Assembly (NCBI GenBank): GCA_012295275.1
Contig: CM022676.1
Coordinates: 1,572,510 to 1,632,509 of the forward strand
Source: Chrysomallon squamiferum
Lineage: Eukaryota; Mollusca; Gastropoda; Neomphalida; Peltospiridae
Length of the DNA stretch: 60,000 nt
Reading direction: 5' to 3'
The first letter of the stretch is position 1. Every line of letters begins with the position of its first letter. Position numbers and translations under genes: made by a program. Below are positions 1-39,655 of this stretch, piece after piece. The notes beneath the pieces were generated by a model that saw only the letters and a program-made list of their open reading frames with translations, was not told where the DNA came from and did no database searches.

Positions 1-51
1 ATAAAAAAAATGAAGAAATAATTAAAAGAGAATAAATTTATATTATTTTAG

Positions 52-141
52 AGTTTGCAGCTAAAACAAGTGAGAGAAAATTACAACTTGCTGTTGAAAG
101 AATGGATGAAATTCCAGAACATAATGAAGACTGAAGACAAG
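52..141 (+). CDS. Possible upstream exon (coiled-coil-like), uncertain assignment
   Basis: An open stretch between an acceptor-like TTTTAG (ending at 51) and a weak donor (GTTTTC at 142) reads as a leucine-, lysine- and glutamate-rich helix of about 29 residues, starting near LQLKQVREN and ending MKTEDK. It ends in phase 0. The next exon, if started at 372, opens in phase 0 and stays open into the HSF2BP start, so it could be an N-terminal extension of that gene. It could also be a 5' UTR exon or the end of an upstream gene, since a second frame is open and ends in TGA at 133-135. HSF2BP proteins normally have only about 20 residues before the helix encoded at 390, which argues against a coding role here. 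Confidence 0.3.
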
Positions 142-389
142 GTTTTCTTTTTGTTTCCTTTTTCTTTCTTAACTTTTTTAATTTAAAATTTAATATTTAA
201 AACACTGCTATTAGATTATTATTATTATTCTTTTCAACATTTTAACATTATAATTAATTAATTTAAGACTATTTTATTTCAATATTTTTATATACAGTTA
301 ATTAATATGATAATATTAATAAATACATTATTTAATAATTGAATTAAAAATGAGATGATTCGTTTACTTAGATATCAAACAACTTCATC

Positions 390-2448
390 ATGGTAAACAA
401 AAGTCAGCTATCACAACTTGTTACAGAAACATCACAACTGAAATTAAATCTTTCTGAAGTTTTAAACAACAATTATGTAGCTGCCATCACTCAACTTTCA
501 GAAAAGGAAGAAGGTTAGAGTATTTTATTTAAATAATTTTGTTCTTGTTGTTCTTTTTCTTAATCAGCATTTTTTATTTACTAAATGACTGGTTTAACTT
601 TAAATGAATGTATGGAATAAAAATATTAAATTTGTTTAGATAATTTCATAATATAATTTTTTATTTATTTATTAATGATTTTTTTTTTTTTTAATATTTT
701 AATTAATAAATATAATTTATTTATTTTATTCATTTTTTTTTTTCTTTTGTTGAAATATAAAAGAAAAGACAACTTTATTTGTTTGCATTTTGTCTGATAT
801 TTATTTACTTTTTATTTTTACTAGTTAAACCATTTCTAAACTTGCAGATGAAGATACAAAGAATGTTGAAAATTTAAGAATAAAATTTTTGATTTATTGT
901 TTTCAGAAGTGAAAGCTTTAAAAGAAAGAAATAAACAACTAGAAGTAGAAAATGAAATGCTGAAGTCCCAATTTGATGTATCTGTCACAGACTGTCAGAG
1001 AGAGAAAAAGGTTTTCTTCAAATATTTTACTCACTACTTTAATTATAATGTTTGCTTTGACGTTTTAAATATACACAGAATGGAATCCACTTTACAAAAA
1101 TATTTTATTGCATTTGAACTATTATTAAAATTAGTAAAAAAATGATATTACAGCATTTGCATTATCAAGATTGACTATTATAGTGAATAGTCATATCCTA
1201 TTAAGCTATGCAGTAAAATGAGTTAGTTAAAAGCAATTAAAAAATAGTTGTTTGCTTGTAAAGTTATTAAATAGTATCAAACTTAGTTATTAAGAGATTC
1301 ACCTAATTCTGAGGATGTGCATAAAAAATGTTTTTGAAAGGAAAATCTTCAGCTCCGTTGTGATATTCAGGAAATATCAGCAGAGTTGACACAGCAGTGT
1401 GAGTTCTGTTCCAGTCTGGGGTCAGCAGTCTGCACACTGCTCTGGAGAGTTTCCAGGTGTGAGGACAGTATAGAGACTATGCTTGCTGGGGTATTTCATT
1501 ATTTTTACAGGTTTTTGACATAAAAGAATTCATTCACAACATTCAGACTTAATTGTCATACTTAATTAATTAATTTAGTTATAGAAATGTGTGAGATATA
1601 TCTGTAGAAAATATATTGTGAAACACTGACTGTTAAAACATTATTCACACATTATAGACATGCTTAAATACAAATAATATTATGATAAAAAAGTCTTTGT
1701 GTGTTAATAGAAAAATAAATGTATTAATTCAGGTCTAGATATTCCAGATATATTTATACAAATTATAATTATTTGAACAATTCATTAAGAATTAAAAAAT
1801 ATATTAATTCAGATGTAGACATTTTTCTGATTATATTATCAGAAATTGTTATGATAAATTCACTCTGTGTTAATAGCATAAAGTAGTTTAGAAATATTTA
1901 CATTTTCAGTCAAAGGTGGATGAGTTTCTGGGTATTGTAAGCAGCACATTGCAGAGTTACATTTCTGCTTACAAAGACGACTGGCCCCAGCAAGAGAGTG
2001 AAGAACTCAACTTTATCCTGGCTCTGAGTGGAGTAATAACCAGTAAGTGTTCATCCTCAGCTTTATCAAACCCAGCAGTTTATTAATATGAAATAAACAT
2101 GTATGCTTATTTCAGTATTTTTATATTTTGAAATATAAATAAAAATTAATTTTCAAACTGTGTCTGCTGTTAGTAGTACATAAACCAGATACACATCTTG
2201 AATATATATCTGTTTTCTCACAAACTTCAGATATACAAGTTTTGAAGATAGTTCCTAGATTTCTTTAATTCATTTTTATCATTTTTATCATAAATGAACT
2301 TAGGTTAGTAACATAAACTTTTCAAATAAAACTTGCGGTATATGTATCGCATCTTATAATGAATTTAATACAAATAAAGCGATATATCTATAAATCTCTA
2401 TATCTCTATCTTTATTTCTCTGTCTATCTATCTATCTATCTATCTCCA

Positions 2449-2479
<31 letters not shown>

Positions 2480-5400
2480 GTATATGTTTGTGTGACAAAA
2501 CTTTTATATTTATTTCATAGATGTGGCAGCTTCTGCATATGGTCGTGATTTCTTAGTTAGAAGAGAAAATGGCCATCATATTATAGATACATTTGTGTCT
2601 TTCCTAGCAGACGCACCATTAAGAAAAAGTGCAAGACTAAAAAAGTTAGTTAACATAATCATACAAACTCACACAAAGATGTACACATTATCAACAAACT
2701 GAAAAGTAATATTCATAAATACTAGAATATTTTTTAATAACTATTAAAATTTAAATAGTTATTAATAATAATTTGTATGGATCATGTAAGGAAATAAATA
2801 ATTATTATTTGTTCATATCAATAAAATGAATGCATTTAAATTTGAGAAAGGGTGAATATGAAGAAAAATTGTTTTAGTATCCAAATAGTAATTCTGTTAT
2901 TCATCTATGGTAAATACATTTTGTTAGTATTATTATATGTCATAATCATTTTATTAGTGATGTGCACTGATCATTCAGGATAACATTCAAGTAAACACAA
3001 TTTATGTTAATTCACTATTTAGCTTTCACCAATATTTGTTTATATTTGCATTTATTATGTTATCTACTGCTTCCCTTATCTAACACCATATAAATAATGC
3101 AATACTAGTTACGTTATTTTTATCAAATTTAAACTGCTGTGAAGTGTGTGCACAGTTTTAAATATTATCCTGTATCTATTTATTAATCTGGGAAAAAAAA
3201 CCAAGATAAAAATATTTTTTTGAGAATGATAATTTTCTACACATTGGCTTTATCATGTTTAGATGTAAAAAGGATGATATGATTATTTAGTTTTCAAAAT
3301 ATATTTTGCAACCGATTTTGTGTTACATTGTCAATCATATATATGTCTAGCTCTCAAGTCGTATAAAATTTGAATTTAGTTTTGCTTAAATATATCCCAA
3401 TAAAAAGATATCCAGTGATATCAAATCAGGTGAAGTCAATTCTGTATAAAACAAATAAACCTAAAAATATTTGAAAAATAATATTAACTATACATTTTTT
3501 TTTTAGAATGATGAAAAAAACCTAACAGGGTGTACTTATAAATATTTTTTAGAAAAGTAAGTCTACTGTTTAAGGCTCTAGAGATATAAATATATAAAAC
3601 TGCAGACACTTTTGGATACTCTGTAGTATTTTACTAACACAAAAGTTGTTTTCAACTGCAGTTTGCTGTTGATGACGTTGTACAATTTAAGTATTAACCA
3701 AAAAGGCCAAAAATACATTTGTTCAAAACAAGGCATTATGGGATTGCTATCATGGCATCTTCAAGGTGAGTATCAGAAAAGTTATCATAAACATTCAATG
3801 AAAATCATTGTAAAATAGTTTCTTTCTTTTTTCTTCTAATTATCAATTATTTTTGATAAATATCCTCAATGTTGTATACATCTTGTGATACCAGATTTAT
3901 TCATCTCAATATACTAATTTATAATCCAAGACATTTCTCATCTGAAACCTTACATTGATGGGATAAAAAAGTTAATATTTTATAAGGCTATCACACATTA
4001 AGTGGGACAGATTTAAATACCTAATCAGTGAGAAACTGTAGATGTCCTGACTGCAAAATATTCATAAAGTGGATCTAATTTTTTTATTTTACTTGTTGTT
4101 AGTCTAATTATGTCAGAAATAATTAAATATAAATTATACTAAAACAAAAAGCTATTCTCAGAGAATCCCTACATATTATGACGCCACTTAAAATTTAATC
4201 TGCACCATTTTGAACTGTAAAATGATTTACCGTATATACTTGTGTGCAAGGCGACCCAATGTTTAAGTCGATGTGTATTTTAAGACCAAAAATTGCGTCA
4301 TTTTAGGTATTACTTGTGTATAAGTCGACTGTAGATTCCAGGCACCGTCACTATTTTTAGACCAGTGTGACAGTGCCATGAAGGCCTACATTGTACGCCT
4401 ACTGTAACATAACTTGCACGAGCTGTAACTTGCACGAACATACCATAATAACGTAAATGCATGTATTACACGAGCTATAGCCTAAATGTATCATAAATAG
4501 TATATCTTTAATGTAATAGGTCTAACATGGAAACCTAACTTACCGTTATATTTAGCTGTTCTATGATTTACAAAATTTGTCGGTAGAGGATATTAATGAC
4601 GATTGCAATATTATTTCACCAAATTCTTTACAATTAAACAAGTGAGTTTTGTTTATGAAATTAGGACTGATATTTAGTGAATTTGGCAGAGAAGTCTGCA
4701 TTCCTAGATCATTGCAAGACGCCGTACTGACGGTTTTCTCGCTTTAAAATGTATTTTTATGTCATTAAACGGAAGAATATCATGTTTTACCTTCATATTT
4801 GGTTTTGTTATTTAATTTTTCAAAATTTTTTATACGATAAAATTATATTTTTGAAAAGCTGAAAGACCGCGATTATTTTAGATGCATCCCGTAGCAAAAA
4901 ATAGTCAAAATGGCGACTCTTCAGCAACAGCTACAAAAGCATTACCTATGTATAAGTCGACCCCCAAAATATTACCTTAATATAGTCTCCCAAAAATTCG
5001 ACTTATACACAAGTATATATGGTAAGTAATTTTTACAAATATTATTTTAATAAATTCTGACCAAATGGATATTGTATTAAGACTTTTTCATAGCTTTAAT
5101 CTAACCCATCATATTTTCTAAAAGACTAGTCTTTATTTCTTACAGTTTTGCCTGATATATTAAACTTTTCTTTATACTGTAGAGGAGACGGATGAAGAAA
5201 ATCAGCTGAACACACTGCGAGTTCTTCAGTCTCTTGTTTCAGATGACCACAATTTGTCTGTGCTTCTTCAGCTTAATGAAGTGGTAAATTCTTAATTTTT
5301 TTTATTATTTTACGATCTTTATAATTAATGGTACAATCACTCAAAATAAAATATTAATTTTGTTTTTTGTTTTTTACATATTTTCATAAATATTTTAATA

Positions 5401-6192
5401 CTAGTTAAATATAGGTGGCATTAAGAATTTCATGTTAAAAAAATCAAGAAGGTATTGATATTTATATTATTATACCAGTCCAGTAAGGGTCTTATTCAGA
5501 TTGCCTCATTCAACAAATTGATACATAACAAAATTGATATCATTCAACAAAAAAGAATATTGAACTTTTAGTTTTTGTACATCTTTTTATAAATATTTTA
5601 ATTTTTGATTCATGTTACGGCGGCATTGATAATTATTAAAAAAAAATATTAACTCTCTTTATATTACTATACCAGTTCAGTAAAGCTTTCATTCAGAGTA
5701 TCTCACTCAACAAATTGGTACATAATTATATTCATGTATTTATATGTAAAAAAACTTTTTCATTTCATTGCTTCATAAATAACCAGTGAGGACATTTATA
5801 TCATGTAACAAAGTGATAAATATAAAAAGTTCATAAAAATATCTCATTCATCATTTCTCTCAAATTTGTTGCATTTTCATATTTTTAATAAATCCACCAT
5901 GTTTAAATCCTGTAAATGAATTTAAATAATTCAGAATCACAGATATCCACTCGTTAAATAATAATGACATCTTTTTATAAATATTATGGTCCACTAAAGA
6001 TTACATTCAGAATTCCAATTAGACACAATTATCACCATTGTATATATTAACACTATTTGTATATTTTGTTTTATTTTATTTCAGCTTCCGGTATCAGTTC
6101 TACAAACACTGACAACTCACAGAAATAAAGAAATCCAGGATCTGTCTATAGAACTTGTCCTTGACTTAAACTCTGTAAGAAATGAACAGTGA
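390..6192 (+). CDS. HSF2BP: HSF2BP (MEILB2) homologue, meiotic BRCA2-binding factor
   Basis: Eight exons join in frame: 390-513 (exon may begin at 372), 907-1010, 1341-1490, 1910-2042, 2521-2644, 3662-3765, 5183-5283 and 6085-6192 (TGA). The product is 315 residues, against 334 in human. Residues 1-76 are an N-terminal coiled coil (SQLSQLVTETSQLKLNLSEV, then a Glu/Lys helix ending QREKK). Residues 77-126 carry the family signature SSLGSAVCTLLWRVS, followed by an armadillo-like helical domain with LALSGVITNVAASAYGRDFL, MTLYNLSINQKGQKYI and TLRVLQSLV. In vertebrates the armadillo domain binds BRCA2 and the coiled coil binds BRME1, bringing RAD51/DMC1 to meiotic breaks; that role is inferred here. 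Every junction keeps phase and follows GT-AG. The ATG at 390 is chosen because the frame is closed by TAG at 369 unless spliced. Confidence 0.9.
2401..2483. repeat. (CTAT)n/(TA)n microsatellite in HSF2BP intron
   Basis: A CTAT tetranucleotide run passes into an AT dinucleotide run and a TATG-rich tail, ending about 40 bases before the acceptor at 2520. Confidence 0.9.
4228..5024. mobile_element. MITE-like element with terminal inverted repeats in HSF2BP intron
   Basis: The left end TACCGTATATACTTGTGTG and the right end, read on the minus strand, TACCATATATACTTGTGTA form an inverted repeat about 25 bp long with few mismatches. A second internal motif, TATAAGTCGAC, appears near both ends. Each end has a TA that could be the target-site duplication, as in Tc1/mariner-type insertion. 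No long reading frame lies inside, so it would be non-autonomous. Local base composition is less AT-biased than the surrounding intron. The family is not identified. Confidence 0.65.
5355..6010. repeat. Degenerate long-period tandem repeat in last HSF2BP intron
   Basis: Two diverged copies, roughly 200 bp apart, share blocks such as TAAATATTTTAAT, GGCATT, TATACCAGT, CAGTAA and CAACAAATTG. The first runs about 5365-5530 and the second about 5575-5725. A weaker partial third copy may lie near 5965-6010. The repeat fills most of the intron before the terminal exon. Confidence 0.5.
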
Positions 6193-6331
6193 CACACAAT
6201 GCTGTACTGCTAACAGTAGATTTACTCAAGATAAGTCAAAATACCACCATCCCATTATCATTCTGTCAGCTTGATGTTACAGATGTTTTATTTCACATTT
6301 TCTTGATATAAACAGTATATGCTTTTTGTAT

Positions 6332-6388
<57 letters not shown>

Positions 6389-9300
6389 ATGCAGAGAGAG
6401 AGAAGTTAGGTGAGGTCTTGTCCTTTATGTAGAGATAATGTATAGTGAGGACTCTCTGTATATGAGACAGTTGCTGTTCAAGTATGAATATTCTTATTCA
6501 GAACACCCTTCTTTTTAAGGTTACTTATTACTTGTCAAACACACACACATTTTTGTGTAATATTAAATAAGAGTAAATTGGCTGCACTTGTTTTCATTTA
6601 GTACAAACTATTACAAACAACTTTCTAAAAAGATACATAAGCACTGTATGAATCTGGTTGGCATTAGTAAGTGCACTTCTTTACAAACACACACACATGC
6701 ATCTCTTATAGAAAAGCATATATGATCACATTGATTGAAACAGGATTTTTTTGGCGAGCTGGAAAATTAGAACAAGTGAGTTTAAACAACTGATATCTGT
6801 TTTATTCCCATATATTTATATATTATATAGTGTGGGAAAATGTACAAATAGACAGATATGAAAACAACAATAACGAACAGGTAAACCTACCTGTGTTAAT
6901 TTACACTTTTATAACAAAACTCTTTTACAACTGTATCCACTTCATAGCAGCAAAAGTTTATATCTTATTTACTAGTTATATTATCGTTAACATTAGTTTC
7001 TAATTATATTTAAACTGTTTTACTGCAAATGTATTTCAGTTTCACTTTCAAGTATCAAGTATAGATAGTTAAAGTGCTTTCGTATAATTTGTTTCTAGTA
7101 ATAGTTCAAGTCAAGTTCACAAAATCTTGAGTTTTATAGTAACATCAAATTATTTTTTCACTTTGAAGTTTCTGAATTTTTATATTAACAATTCATAAAA
7201 TTTAAATAATTTCTGTAATGAATACATAACTTAAATAAAATGATTACAGATTTTAAAACAAAATTATGTATATTGATTTTTGTAAATTAAAAGTTAAGAA
7301 CTCTGTTATTTAAATCCTAGTTTTTGCATTTTAGAAATAAAATTACTGCTATTAAGAAACAATTGTGGAAGTATTTTTAATTGTATTTGTTGTAAAGTAA
7401 TATAATTAACTGTAGCAAAAAATACTTTTAAACCCAGGCAATAAAATACATCACAGCAGCCATTTTTGTCAATCTAGAAACAATAACATTATAAAACTTA
7501 AATATTGATACGGCATGTTCTCACTATTTTTGTATCAACTAGTAGTATTATACTTGTAAAATATCTAAATCTTACTTTTATTCAAGTCACATTAGAGTCG
7601 TAACTGTCAGAAGACTTTGAAATTTAACAATTTGAACATTCTATTTTGGACATAATAAGTTAAAATTTTAGTCATATGTTATTACTGGAATCTAAAATAA
7701 AAAAACAAAAAAAAAAAACAGTTCTAAATGACAAAGTAAATAATCAGTGTTTTATGAAATGTAAGAAACAGGCTATTTCTGTGTTTTATCAGAGTTTATG
7801 ACAGGTTAATTGCTCACTATGACAAATAAATGTACAGGATTTCAGATTATTAAAATTTTGTAACTGATAAATGTTGTGACAAATCACACTATGAATCCTA
7901 TCAAACAGCCTTCTATGTTATGATAGTAGATGAAACTATTCACAAACACAATACAAGTTACAAAATTTAATTACACATTACTGTCCTGTAAAAATACTGG
8001 CTTTAAATATAAATATTTTAAATAGTTGTTGGAACAAACTAGTGTCTTGTTTTCATTACATCACTGATTCAAGTAATAAAATGAGTATTATATTACCTAT
8101 GTTATATACAAGCATGTTTTGATTTTCTAAAACAATTGTCTATTGTAGATTATTGTAAAATGTTCAGTTTTGACAAATACACTAATGAATAAACGTCTGT
8201 GATATGTCACACATGTAAATGTTATTAGCAATAACATTCACTAATTTTAAAATAAGTTTCTTTTTATGTTTCAATATACAAGAACAGTAACCTAATTTTA
8301 AATTAATTTTAAAAATATATATTTCTAAATTATAATAAAAACTTGAAAGCAGAAAAAAAAAATCATTAATTTAATGTGGAAAACAATTTTTAATTATGAT
8401 ATGAATTTTTGTTTAACGTGTTTTGTGATATGATTGCTTGACATGGCCTATAATTATATTTATATTTAGTAGAACCATAGCTTACAGCTAAATTATTAAA
8501 ACAGTTATCTTTCACACATTTGGAACAATATACTTCTTTAATGTTACAGATAAATTAGTTTTATTGGTTAACTTTCTGTAATGCTGAATTTCTAAATTCT
8601 TTTTAATTTTTATTAAAACGGTTATCTTCCCCCCTTTAATACTTATGTGTCTTCTTTAATGTTACAGATAAATTATTTTTTATTAAAACAATCAGTTATC
8701 TTTCACACATATAGAACAATGCACCTTATTTAATGTTACAGGTAAATATCTTATTAATATTCATACATTCAGTTCTGCACAACATGGCTGCCTAATTTGA
8801 CAGGTAAATATCTGTTAGTACATCATTCACACAAGACTAGAGTACTTAACAAAATACAGTACAAGGCACAGATATATATATATATATAAAATATATATAT
8901 ATATATTAAAAAGTAACATATACAATTACAACTAATACTTAATCAGATATGTATTTGAAATCGCGAAGATTTTAAATATATTTCATGTACAGACTCAGTC
9001 ATTAGTTTATAAATTAAGTAATTTCTAAAATATAAAAAAATCATAATAATTAAAAAATCTTTTAAAAAATATAAATAATAATAATTAATAATTTGCAAAA
9101 ATGTAAATATTAAAGTAATATATTAGTTTATAAAATAATAAAGAATATAAAAAAGAGATTTTAAGAATTTGTTTAATTTTAAATTGTTAATCTGTCATTG
9201 CAAATAATACTGTTTAATTAAAACTGATCATAAAGTCATTGTATTAAAAACCTTCATAATATTAACCATAGTTTCAATACAGCTAATATATCCACATTTC

Positions 9301-10849
9301 TATTTTACTTTTTAACAGAATCCTTTTTAATTGTTAGTTTATTTAAATAAATTAGTATAATAACCATATTAAATATAAGATTATTATGAAGAAATGTAAC
9401 AAGAAGAAAAATTTTCATTTAAAATAAAATTTTAATTGAGACTAAATTTAACTTGTATTTAATGTTCAAGATAAAGCAAAATATAATTTCTGAATTTGTT
9501 TTATTATTTTTTAAAATAATTTTTTTACAATTTCTTTTTATTTCTTCTTCTCTTGTTTGATGTAAAAATGAGAAGTGAATTTGAAGTATAATGTAAAAAT
9601 TTATAATAATAATGTTATTCATATTTAAAGTTTGCAAAGTGAAAGAAAGAATCTTAGAACATTCTCTAAATAAATATACTTACTAGACCAGATAAATTAT
9701 TACCAATTTAAAATGAACATGATCTTGAAACAGTACATAATGTTGTGTAATTATCAAGTTATAGACAAGATTAAATTTAACTTACACCTACTGACCTGTG
9801 GCCAAGCATGCTGCAGCAGCATCTTCACTGGCTGCTGAAAAGGCCAAGCAGTGAAACAGGAAATACCCTCTGCTTATTTTAACCAATCAGAGTTTCACAA
9901 ATTAACAAACTCATGTTGAAACATGGGAGCCAACAGTGAATTGATTACATGCATCAAAATACAATCAGTGAAAAGGTGGTGAAACTTTAAACAGGCCTTG
10001 TCAATGGAGGTGTGATGAAAGTTGACTCTGAAATCAGTAGGAAATTTAAACACTTGCTGTAGACATTTATGTAAATAACTGAGATTATTTCTTGGATAAA
10101 TTTCAACTTATTTAAAATGTAGTCATGTTGTAATGAACAATGAGCAATTGTGCAGCTACCATGGTTACCTTTATAACCAACATCAAAATTAGTTAAACTG
10201 TACAAAAATTATGTCATAGTGAATGAATTTTTTTTTTTTTTTTAAATGTATCACTTAAAAATTTGATTACGAATCACATTAATAATAATAACTTAAATAA
10301 CAAAAAAAATTAAAACAGTACACAAATCAAGAATTTTTAAAAGAAAACAACAAAAGAAAAATAACAATTTAAAGAATAATTTTGTTAATATAATTTGAGT
10401 ATTTATATATTTTATTTATTTTTATTGACTATTTTGTTACAGGTAAGTTACTTTTGGAAAGCCATTTAGCTGACAAACAGAATCAAGAAACAATAAAATT
10501 CAGTTGGGATATTACTATTTAATCTTAAAAACACCGAAGACTCTGCAATGACTTGCAAAAAGTTTAATTTTATAAGAAATTATTACTTCCATTGTAATAA
10601 AGTTTTAAAATTTGTTTAGCTGTTCAGACAATTGATTAAAGGTAAATTCACTACAGGCACTCTTTTTCATAGGTAATTTCACTGCTTACCCAATTGTGTG
10701 AAATAATACATTTATTAGTAATAAAAAAAAGTTTACAAATTAATTCCTATTTAAGCTGTTAAAATATTTAAAACTAATAAATTAATAGTTATCACAGATT
10801 TAAGCTTTTAAGTTGTTATATTAAACACAGGAAACCTGTTCCTAGATGT

Positions 10850-10884
<35 letters not shown>

Positions 10885-11640
10885 TAATACCAGTAAGAAT
10901 GTCAATCCAATAGAATTTTAGCAAAAAGTTCATAATTTAAGGCAGTATTTATTTTATAACACACAGTGGTTAATAATAAAATTAGTTCGACTATTGATAA
11001 TATATAGATTTAAAAAAAAAAAACAGTAGCAGATACTTTGACAAAACTAATGCTATACAATTTTCTGTCACAACTACAACAGTTCAGTATTGTTGTATTG
11101 TGTTTCTCAGTAGCTTATCATTAAATGTGAGCAAAATTAACATTCAACAGAAAAATAAAATAAAAATGATGTACTTCAAATGTTTCTGAGTTTACACAAC
11201 TTCATTTCAAAACAGAAAATGTTAAGAAAAAGAAGTTTCAAAATTCAATCTCACCTAAAGTTTTATAAATTCTCACAAAGGCTGTGGCCATGTTTAAAAA
11301 AGGCATCTAGACTTGTTAAATTCTTAATACACTTAGAAAATATCTATTTTTCAGTAATAATGCTACAATTAAAAAAAAAAAAAAGAAAAAAAATTCAGTT
11401 TATTCTCAACATTTACCAAAAATTTCATTCATATCACGGGTTCTTGCAAACAACATAAAATCTGCAACTGCAGTTCCTTAAACAAACGGACGGACAAAGG
11501 AATAAAAATGCCTGCTCCAAGAGCAAGGCAAAAAATTATCTTTTCCACATTAGATAATTCTGTACCAGGGCAATAATTCTCTTTATTGCCATCAACAAGA
11601 AGGGAGACCACTCTAATCATATCAGCAGTCAACATGGAGG
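6193..11640. other. AT-rich convergent intergenic spacer / 3' UTRs
   Basis: This spacer lies between the stop codons of two converging genes, HSF2BP (plus) and SIK3 (minus), so both 3' UTRs must be here. A (GT)n run lies at about 6336-6384. A degenerate repeat of about 100 bp period recurs three times at 8490-8750 (shared blocks ATTAAAAC, TTATCTT, TAATGTTACAG). (AT)n lies at 8873-8906 and (AAT)n at 10852-10883. AATAAA-type signals are too frequent in this composition to choose one; on the minus strand a candidate for SIK3 is at 11399-11404. I see no supported gene. Confidence 0.6.
6336..6384. repeat. (GT)n microsatellite
   Basis: An uninterrupted GT run of about 24 units lies about 140 bases after the HSF2BP stop codon, probably in its 3' UTR. 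Confidence 0.95.
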
Positions 11641-38318
<26,678 letters not shown>

Positions 38319-39043
38319 TTACGCATGTAGCGAGCCTCGGTTTGAGAACAGTCGAACGGAATGTAGGTCACGAGACTGTCGCGCAATGACCGATCAGAAA
38401 AGAAGATCAGATGGTCTGCTTGCTAACTTTTCTCTGCACAGACTCAAGCACGACGAACACCGTTATTGTTTCATCTTCATTAAACAGTTCTTTTATTTAT
38501 TTATTTAAAATTGTCGGTTCTTTGTTGTTTCTTAGTCTTCTTTTTTAAATGTAGGAACTCTGGTAGTTATGTAATACAAAATATTTAAAAGCAATGTTAA
38601 TTACTATATTACTAATAGAAACTTTGTAAATTAACTGCACATTCTTCGAAATTTGTCATAATTTGTTGGGGGTTTTTATTGGGAAAACCCCCCAAAAAAA
38701 ACAGTTATTTATTTTAAAATCCAACTACAAAAATGGGGTGAGGGTTAGATAATAAATAAATAAATGAAAGCCATTTTTAAAAATTATATTAAATATTTTT
38801 ACTGTCATTCATTTTTTATTATTATTCACTTGCTCATGTGTGTGTTTTTGGTCGTTTTTTTAAAATAATTATTTATTTACTTTAAATAATAATTAGAAGA
38901 AAAATTCATAACATCGATTATAATAACCCCCAAAATATAAAACAAAAACGTAACCTAATGAAAAAAAACCCAGTGTGGTGGGAAAAGAAGAAAAGACATA
39001 TTATACGTAATTCTCTGTTTTTCAATTTTGTTTTGGGGTTAGG

Positions 39044-39155
39044 GCAGATCACTGCAACCAAGGCATCCCGCGAAGTAGGCGGGTCACCCGAGGGCGACCT
39101 GTACCCCCTCAGAAATTTTTCTAGGTATGACCTAGGAGCTGGTTGTTAACCAAGC

Positions 39156-39157
<2 letters not shown>
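39044..39157. other. GC-rich cluster of consecutive hairpins, possible structured RNA
   Basis: In very AT-rich DNA, 114 bases contain perfect or near-perfect stems in a row: GCAG/CTGC (39044-39055), CCCGC/GCGGG with a 7-base loop (39067-39083), an alternative GGTC/GACC stem (39082-39099), CTAGGT/ACCTAG with a 3-base loop (39121-39135), and GAGCTGGTT/AACC-A-AGCTC (39136-39157). No tRNA or known small-RNA signature is recognised. It could be a structured transcript, part of a transposon, or an unannotated regulatory element. The strand cannot be decided. Confidence 0.35.
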
Positions 39158-39186
<29 letters not shown>

Positions 39187-39592
39187 ATACATAACTCGTA
39201 CGTTTCAAATGCCTTTATACCGACATTTCTGTTACATCACAGTGGTGTAGTAATATGCATATGATCTACCAAAATTCGTGTTTAAAATGTGAAGTATAAA
39301 ATGATTCTAACATTACTGATATTACTGATTTTATTATAAATGTCCGCATTTAACTGGTTTTTTTATTTTTAAAAACGGTAATGTTTTTTGGAGATAGACT
39401 CCATATGCCAAAAAGTATAATTAAGGACCTGTTCAGAATTACTGCGTTCTATATAAATGCATACCGAGAACTCATTCTGATAGGATTTTTGTATTAACCA
39501 ATCTTAACCGACAAATGTTCAAAAGAGATTGAGTCTCCACTAAAAAACTAAATAAACGACTAAAATTGAACTATTTGGTAAATATCAGAAGT

Positions 39593-39594
39593 TC

Positions 39595-39653
<59 letters not shown>

Positions 39654-39655
39654 GC
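39593..39655. repeat. (AAT)n microsatellite
   Basis: About 20 perfect AAT units. Confidence 0.95.

Noticed and set aside
897-906. ATG-like start upstream of the HSF2BP exon at 907
   Set aside because: The bases before 907 are the intron's pyrimidine tract and CAG; the exon joins in phase to the exon ending at 513.
9800-9860. Short hairpin-rich text with repeated GGCCAAGCA and GCAGCAGC
   Set aside because: The stems are short and imperfect and are probably chance or an old repeat; too weak to list as an RNA.
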